Below are positions 58,712 through 64,000 of a stretch of 64,000 nt of DNA, piece by piece. Position 1 is the first letter of the stretch. Each line of letters begins with the position of its first letter. Source of the DNA: Sabethes cyaneus (taxonomy: Eukaryota > Arthropoda > Insecta > Diptera > Culicidae); the NCBI RefSeq assembly GCF_943734655.1, contig NC_071355.1:14612768-14676767 (forward strand), written 5' to 3'. The notes beneath the pieces are model-generated. The model did no database searches. It saw nothing but the letters and a program-made list of their open reading frames with translations, and had not been told where the DNA came from. Both the position numbers and the translations under genes were made by a program.

Positions 58712-60105
58712 AATTTTAGATATTAGAACTGTCTTAAAACATTAACATTGTAGCGAATACATTTATGCCTATTTTACGAGGGATGGAAAGGTTTTCCTCG
58801 TAAATGGAAAGGTTTATAGTAGCGTTTGCTTCATTGAGTTAGACATTGTTATTATTAATGTGGTGTTGTACGTAACCTTTTCATAAAAAGGTTCAGGATA
58901 TTAATTAGTATAGAAATTGACGCATAGCTACTTGTATTTTCACTATATTTGACTCGAGTGATCACCGTAAATCATACTGTCGCACATTTAAGAAGTCTAC
59001 GCGAGCCAGGCTTCGTTCGTAGTGTTCGTGATGTTAGGTAAAGTCAATGATTACTGCACGATTTACTTCGATATCTCACTGTGTAAAAAATCGCGGAAAT
59101 TTAGTGTTGTTTTGAAAAACGAGGCAAAGATACTTTGTGTAAAAAAGAGTTAAGTGTAGTTGTTTTGTTTGCCCAGGTATGCATATTTTGACACGATTTT
59201 ATTGTTAGAATATAATTACATATTTTTCAAATTAGAGTTTGATAATGAAAATCAACAATGTAAATAAAATTTATCCTCATCTGGCATAATTTAAAGATCT
59301 AAGTTTAAATAATACATGCAAATCGTTTGTGATCGAAAAGTATTTGTTAAAATATTTTGGGTCTTACTGTTTTTTATGACAACAAACGTGGCAACAATTT
59401 ATTGTAATTGTAAAGTTAAAACGAACATAGAAGAAGACACATATCCTCATTAAATAAAAATCTCATAATTCGCTTTTCAAATGTTCAAATACACAGTGTT
59501 GAAAAATTCATAGCAGCAAAAAACTCAATGAGATTTCAAGCACCATGAAATTTCAACCTTGATCAGAAGCGCCGAACTCACATATGAATTTCTCTCGCTA
59601 TTATATGCGATGTTGCTGCTATGCGATGTGATATGTGAACCAAATTCAGCTGTGAACATTTTGCTAACTTCTTCCACAGCTGGCATTTCATACAATGAAC
59701 CAGAGAGCGAAAGAGAATTAACCGCCAGAGAAAACATCAGCAGCGAAAAAAGCTAGCACACATTCATGAATTAAGATGGCAAACAAATTGGTGGAATTTA
59801 CATTTTTCCTTCGCGAGAATCGACATTTTCTTAACTAGAAAGTAAAAAGCCTAGTAAGAATTAGATAAACATGCAGTTAAATGTGTGTTTTAGTTTAACT
59901 TTACGTTGAAGCAAAGCAGAATGTGATAAAGCGAGAAGAAATATGTGTGAATTTTGTGCTTCTTGCTATGAAAACAGAAAAACTCACGCGTGAGTTTTTT
60001 CTGCATAGGATCAAGTTGACATGATTCACAGTTGATATTGATTTTTGATGAGTTTTGAGATTTTGAGTTTTTAACATCACTGCAAATACATGAATTTTGT
60101 TATTA
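58712..60105. other. No gene recognised; perfect 22-bp palindrome
   Basis: AAAAACTCACG and its complement meet at 59978-59999. Otherwise AT-rich noncoding sequence. Confidence 0.35.
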
Positions 60106-60228
60106 CAGGTCGGACTCGATTATCTGGGTGAAATTTTTTTATTTAAATGGGTTTTTTGAAATGTGTTTACGATAAAAACGTCTTTACCATTGAAAAAAAG
60201 TTTCACCCAGATAATCGGGTCCGACCTG
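60106..60228. mobile_element. 123-bp foldback MITE
   Basis: CAGGTCGGACTCGATTATCT and the complement of CAGGTCGGACCCGATTATCT form the ends, with about 30 paired bases. TA precedes the left end but the right flank reads TTG, so the duplication is not exact. Probably Tc1/mariner-type. Confidence 0.7.
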
Positions 60229-61264
60229 TTGTATTAAGCTAATAATGGCCTTTAAGGTGAAATTAGTCGTCATCAATTCTGAAAATTTCAAAAGCAGGTG
60301 AAATAAAAATTTTATTCATGAAAATATATTCGCTGTGTTCAGATTGGTAAGAAGAATGCAGAAAATACATTTTGGATTTTTGGCCCAAAAACTGTTTCCA
60401 AAATTGGGATTTCCGACGAAAAGTCGTTGCTAGTTTCCCGTTAACGCAAGCTAGAGGAGGGGGTTACGGGGATTGACATACATAAACACAAAACATTTTA
60501 GATCCATTTGGAACTAATGGATAATAATTTTATGCTTAAATAGCATTTCATGGCGTAATCAGAATTACAATCACTCCTCAAAATTGATGTTTGTATTTGT
60601 ATTTTGTAAAAAACGTTTTGCAGGCAATATTTTTCTTGAAGTGCTGAGAAAATTTGCTTTTTTTTTATCAGTCATACGCGACATCCGAGAATACAGAAAA
60701 TTTCCCTTACGTTTTCTGAGAAAAAGGAAGACCTCATCATTTAAAATATATCTTTTGTTCATAAGTTTACCATTACCTAGTTCATTATAAAAATTCTCGA
60801 AACTCTCTTCGTTTCACCTCGTTAAACAGAGAAAACATACAAAAATCCAAATCCCAAATGCAGTCTCTAAATTAAACAGCTTCATAGAAAATCAACGCTC
60901 TATGCATCAAACCCCAAATGTACCGCGATGTAACAAGCCCATCATCGTCTGACATTGATTTATATGAGAACATTGACATCGATATCATTCTAATAGATGG
61001 GGTTAACATGTGTGTTATCACTCATGTGTGTTTTCAGCCCTTTTTAACACACTCCCTCTCGCATCCTGTTTCAAGCTTCTGCCGTCTGCCTCACTTGTGG
61101 CTTGTGGGATGAAATTCGGCTGTTTTGTAATTTGTGCCGAATTCGGACGATTCGGCTAGGCACATATTACACAATGATTTTCCATCATTGAGGGTGACGA
61201 ATTTGATGATACTGGCGATGATTATAATAATGCCGATGGGGTGAGTACGAGCGAAGTTACTTAC
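60229..61264. other. No gene recognised
   Basis: AT-rich to about 60900. From 60900 to 61260 it is less repetitive and lies on the 3' side of the candidate exon, so it may be intron. Confidence 0.3.
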
Positions 61265-61387
61265 CTGTTGTAGACCAAAACAATTGGATTATACATCCAA
61301 ACATGTGTACGGCACCAATTTCCGTTCTCGTCTAGGGATGCAGCCAGACCTGTTGTTACTTCTTCGAGAGACGGTAAAGCCGCTAAA
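61265..61387 (-). CDS. Candidate internal coding exon of an unidentified gene
   Basis: On the minus strand a pyrimidine-rich tract ending in CATTAG (61393-61388) is followed by about 40 stop-free codons: ALPSLEEVTTGLAASLDENG, then NWCRTHVWMYNPIVLVYN. The exon ends CAACAG before GTAA (61264-61261). The frame has no ATG and a stop lies a short way upstream, as expected for an internal exon. A second possible acceptor would start it at 61382. The peptide looks unlike a random frame (mixed polar/aromatic, no low complexity) but I cannot name the family. No other exon of the gene was located. Confidence 0.4.
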
Positions 61388-62329
61388 CTAATGAAAATTC
61401 CAAAAAATAAAAGTCGGTAACCCTAACTAGCTACAAATCTCCGCCAGGCAGACCCAACCGGTCGACATTGTGAAATTTCAGAATAGATGGGCAAGCAGGA
61501 AGGCAGGATTCATCAGCTAATATGCACTCCAAATTTACGTCATGTCGGTAACCACGGCCGGCGGGAGCTTATTGTTTACAAATTTTTGCTGGGGTGAACT
61601 GCCAAAGCCCTATCTACCGACGACACACGTACAGACGCACGGCACGCACTGCTCAACCTTTTGCACTTTTCCCCGACTCTCCGCCACCGTTCCGTTGTTC
61701 CGTTATTGGATAAAAGGGGTGCGATGCTTGAAATTGATCAACTGCACGTGGTTACGTAGGATACGATATATTCTGGTGCCTACAGGAAGCTGCACAAATG
61801 AAACCTTGCTAGGATATCTCATCTATCTCGTTGCCTGTGGATCACGTGGTGCGGTTTTTGGCCGGATGGTAAATTTTAAATCGTATCAGACCCCGCCGGT
61901 TCCTGCTGATGACGAGTGACGAGTGACGTCCGTCGCATTGTTTCGGTTGAACGCGTTGGGTATGTGTACGCAGTAACCGGGATGACGGATGGCCGGCGGT
62001 GATGAGTGGCTATCAGGACGGAGGAGTTCTCTGCTGCTGCTGCTGATGATGATGATGAGGATGATGAAGTAATTGAATTAAAATTTGGTTAAAAGTTCTT
62101 TACGACGTTTGCTGAGAGGATTAAAATTTGCGGCGTTTCTAACTGAAAGGCGGTTTAGCCTTAAGCCCGCAAACATTTGCCTAAGCGGATTTAGTTATAA
62201 ATACCTATAAAGACTGCGAACTAGAAACGAATACCTACTTCCGTAAATCAAAAATTCGTGAAGCTTACTTACATACCCAGAAAGTATATTATTCTTATTA
62301 CAGAAATAAATTTAGATACACTATAGAAA
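61388..62329. other. GC-richer low-repeat stretch, possible intron or upstream region of the candidate gene
   Basis: A 125-codon frame on plus (61542-61919) has no recognisable motif and opposes the candidate exon. CTGCTG and GATGAT runs occur at 62033-62065. Confidence 0.3.
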
Positions 62330-62455
62330 TGGGCTTCCCAGCTGGCCTCGAGGTACGGCACTAGCCTAACAAGTGGTCTACTAGTGGTCGCATGTTCGAA
62401 CCTCGACTGGGAGAGGCAGTGAGTGTCAATAAGATTACCAGTCAGTTCGCCCAAG
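62330..62455 (+). mobile_element. tRNA-related SINE (same family as 24280)
   Basis: A-box-like TGGCCTCGAGGTACGGC and B-box-like TGTTCGAACCTCGACTGG with the same downstream GAGAGGC. Truncated after about 62455. Confidence 0.6.
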
Positions 62456-63335
62456 TTTTCATCTGACCAATATCTGCGGTGACTGCTCCATCTCTATCTT
62501 CAGCTTCCGTTTTTTATCGTCCTCCACTTCTCCATTGAACAGAGCTGAGGACAATTTGCTAGATTCAGCTCTCTGGCGATGAATTTGACTCCATTGTCAT
62601 TGTACCATCATTGTAGCACGCCTTTACTGTAACGAGAGCTGGCTAGATCTGGCCAACACGTAGGCAAACCGTCATGAGACTTAGTGAAGGGTAAAATCAA
62701 TTTGTTGAAGCACTCCCTTTGCCAAATTATAAATCAAGTCTTTGTTATTTCTGCAGTCCAGAGTTGCTCAGGGGTGGGGTGGTGAGGGAGGATGAACAGT
62801 TATCGTTTGGGTGAAAACCCTTGCTAAACTGAACCTCATGGCAGACTCACGGAACGATGATAGGGAACAAAGCAAAACGAATCTCTGAACGATGCAACAC
62901 CTGAAAAAAAAATTATTACAGGTCAAGCCCTAATGCTGCAAATCGAGCGAGAAGCCAACGTTTTTCCACTCTCACGCGAGTGAGTTTGAGAAGCATAGCA
63001 ACGCTTCCGCCGCACACGCAAGCGTAAAATAAATAGCCACCGTTGCTGAGTGCAGACATTCTGCTATCTACTTACTCGCGCACACACGTCCTCATATCGT
63101 CTTCCTGGCGAGTCAAATAACTCCTGAGCAATCAGCTGCTCGTGAGGCACAGTGACGCATTGGGATACAGGTTTTGCATTACTTTTTCATCTCTTCTTCA
63201 TTCTCACCCTCAATTCCACTCACGGGCGGGAATGCAAAACTTCGCGAGTGATCGATTTTAGCAGCTCGGGCTGCAACGAATAACGAGAGCGATGACCGTA
63301 GCTGTTAGCTAAACACACACTCGCAAAAACTCGTC
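62456..63335. other. No gene recognised
   Basis: Contains imperfectly inverted strings CAAGCCCTAATGCTGCAAAT (62925) and TCGATTTTAGCAGCTCGGGC (63254), possibly a decayed MITE, without flanking duplication. Confidence 0.3.
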
Positions 63336-63650
63336 TTACTTACTTACTTTAGCAGCGGAGACCCGGGGTGGCTCTTGCCGTATCAAAAATTCCTCTCCAT
63401 TGTACTCGGTCCTGGGCTACTCGTCGCCAATTCGTTGCGCGTCTCGACACACGCAAGTCGGATTCAACCTGGTCGAGCCATCTAGCACGTTGGGCCCCTC
63501 TATTCCCGGCGCAGGTGGGGTTCTTGAAGAGAACGGATTTCACTGCACAGTCGTCCGGCATCCTTGCCACGTGGCCGGCCCACCGTAGTCTTCCAACTTT
63601 CGCCAGGTGGACCGTTCTTAATCGACAGACTACGCAGCCTGTTATTAAAG
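63336..63650 (-). mobile_element. LINE 3' end with (GTAA)n tail
   Basis: The minus frame gives MARMPDDCAVKSVLFKNPTC, then RARWLDQVESDLRVSRRATNWRRVAQDR. That is the C-terminal end of the same LINE family. The tail is TTACTTACTTACTTTAGCAG on plus, i.e. (GTAA)n. 5'-truncated to about 300 bases. The last 350 bases of the window hold nothing recognised. Confidence 0.75.
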
Positions 63651-64000
63651 TATAGGAAAATTACGGCGCTAATGCAAAGATCCTGTTGACTCTATAAGCA
63701 GCACCGCCCAGTCGAGACTCAAACATACGACGATCATAAGTAAACTATTTACGCGACCTACTGTCATTCGCTGTTACGACATAATAAAAACCCTTTAACA
63801 TCAATAATACCCTATTGTAACGGCAACCCTTCTCATGATTTCGAACCGTGACTTTGAATGCCTAAATCATCTTTTCCTTTGTATCTGTAAGCAAACAAAT
63901 GATAGGTGACCGCCCTGTCCCAGACGTGATCCGCGCCAGGCTTGGCGTGATATCTCTCATATTGCTGTGAGTGATAGTGGTGAATGACCACTCCGTCTGT

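Noticed and set aside
59978..59999. Perfect 22-bp palindrome as an operator.
   Set aside because: No promoter or gene nearby; a palindrome of this size can occur by chance in AT-rich DNA.
61542..61919. 125-codon plus-strand frame.
   Set aside because: No motif, composition typical of chance, and it lies opposite the candidate minus-strand exon region.
62925..63277. Possible MITE with CAAGCCCTAATGCTG / CAGCTCGGGCTG ends.
   Set aside because: Inverted match is short and gapped and no flanking duplication was found.

Overview
The window looks like a piece of a mosquito (culicine, Aedes-like) chromosome. The evidence is one clearly recognisable eukaryotic gene with conserved GT-AG introns (nuclear cap-binding protein subunit 1), a second two-exon gene (a GKAP1 homologue), very little other coding sequence, and a dense, nested load of LINEs, tRNA-derived SINEs, MITEs and Helitrons. 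The species assignment is inference.

Layout. 1-7.9 kb: minus-strand LINE remains. A Jockey-type copy here is split by a 1.35-kb DNA element. All of this appears to lie inside an NCBP1 intron, because the gene's 3' half is not in the window. 7.9-9.6 kb: NCBP1 exons 1-3 on the minus strand. 9.6-17.4 kb: a MITE-rich interval. It holds a 7-bp-TSD family (five insertions), a 187-bp 8-bp-TSD family (three insertions, one directly upstream of GKAP1) and a tRNA-derived SINE. 17.65-18.9 kb: GKAP1 homologue on the plus strand. 20.1-24.5 kb: a hammerhead-like motif, a 3.2-kb Transib-like element with about 530-bp inverted repeats, a hAT-like foldback and SINEs. 24.6-30.7 kb: short-period tandem repeats broken by a LINE, then further LINE copies with nested DNA elements. 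30.7-34.3 kb: no recognised gene.

34.3-40.8 kb: a 4.3-kb array of 13-bp CTGT/CCCGT units that joins the 5' part of a nonautonomous Helitron, which itself carries three nested DNA elements. A second Helitron at 56.3-57.9 kb lacks these insertions and serves as an empty-site control. 40.8-53 kb: mostly unassigned sequence with LINE scraps, a hAT-like MITE, a GC-rich possible 5' UTR near 48 kb and two TIR elements. 53.1-55.9 kb: a hAT-like element carrying a 5'-truncated RT/RNase H LINE. 58-64 kb: noncoding sequence with a palindromic hammerhead-like locus, a MITE, one candidate coding exon (minus, 61.27-61.39 kb), a SINE and a LINE 3' end.

Only NCBP1 (RNA cap binding) and GKAP1 look like functioning genes. 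They are divergent and about 8 kb apart. No intact transposase or reverse transcriptase was found. Element boundaries were read by eye from inverted repeats and target duplications. Superfamily names are inferences from those features, not from searches.
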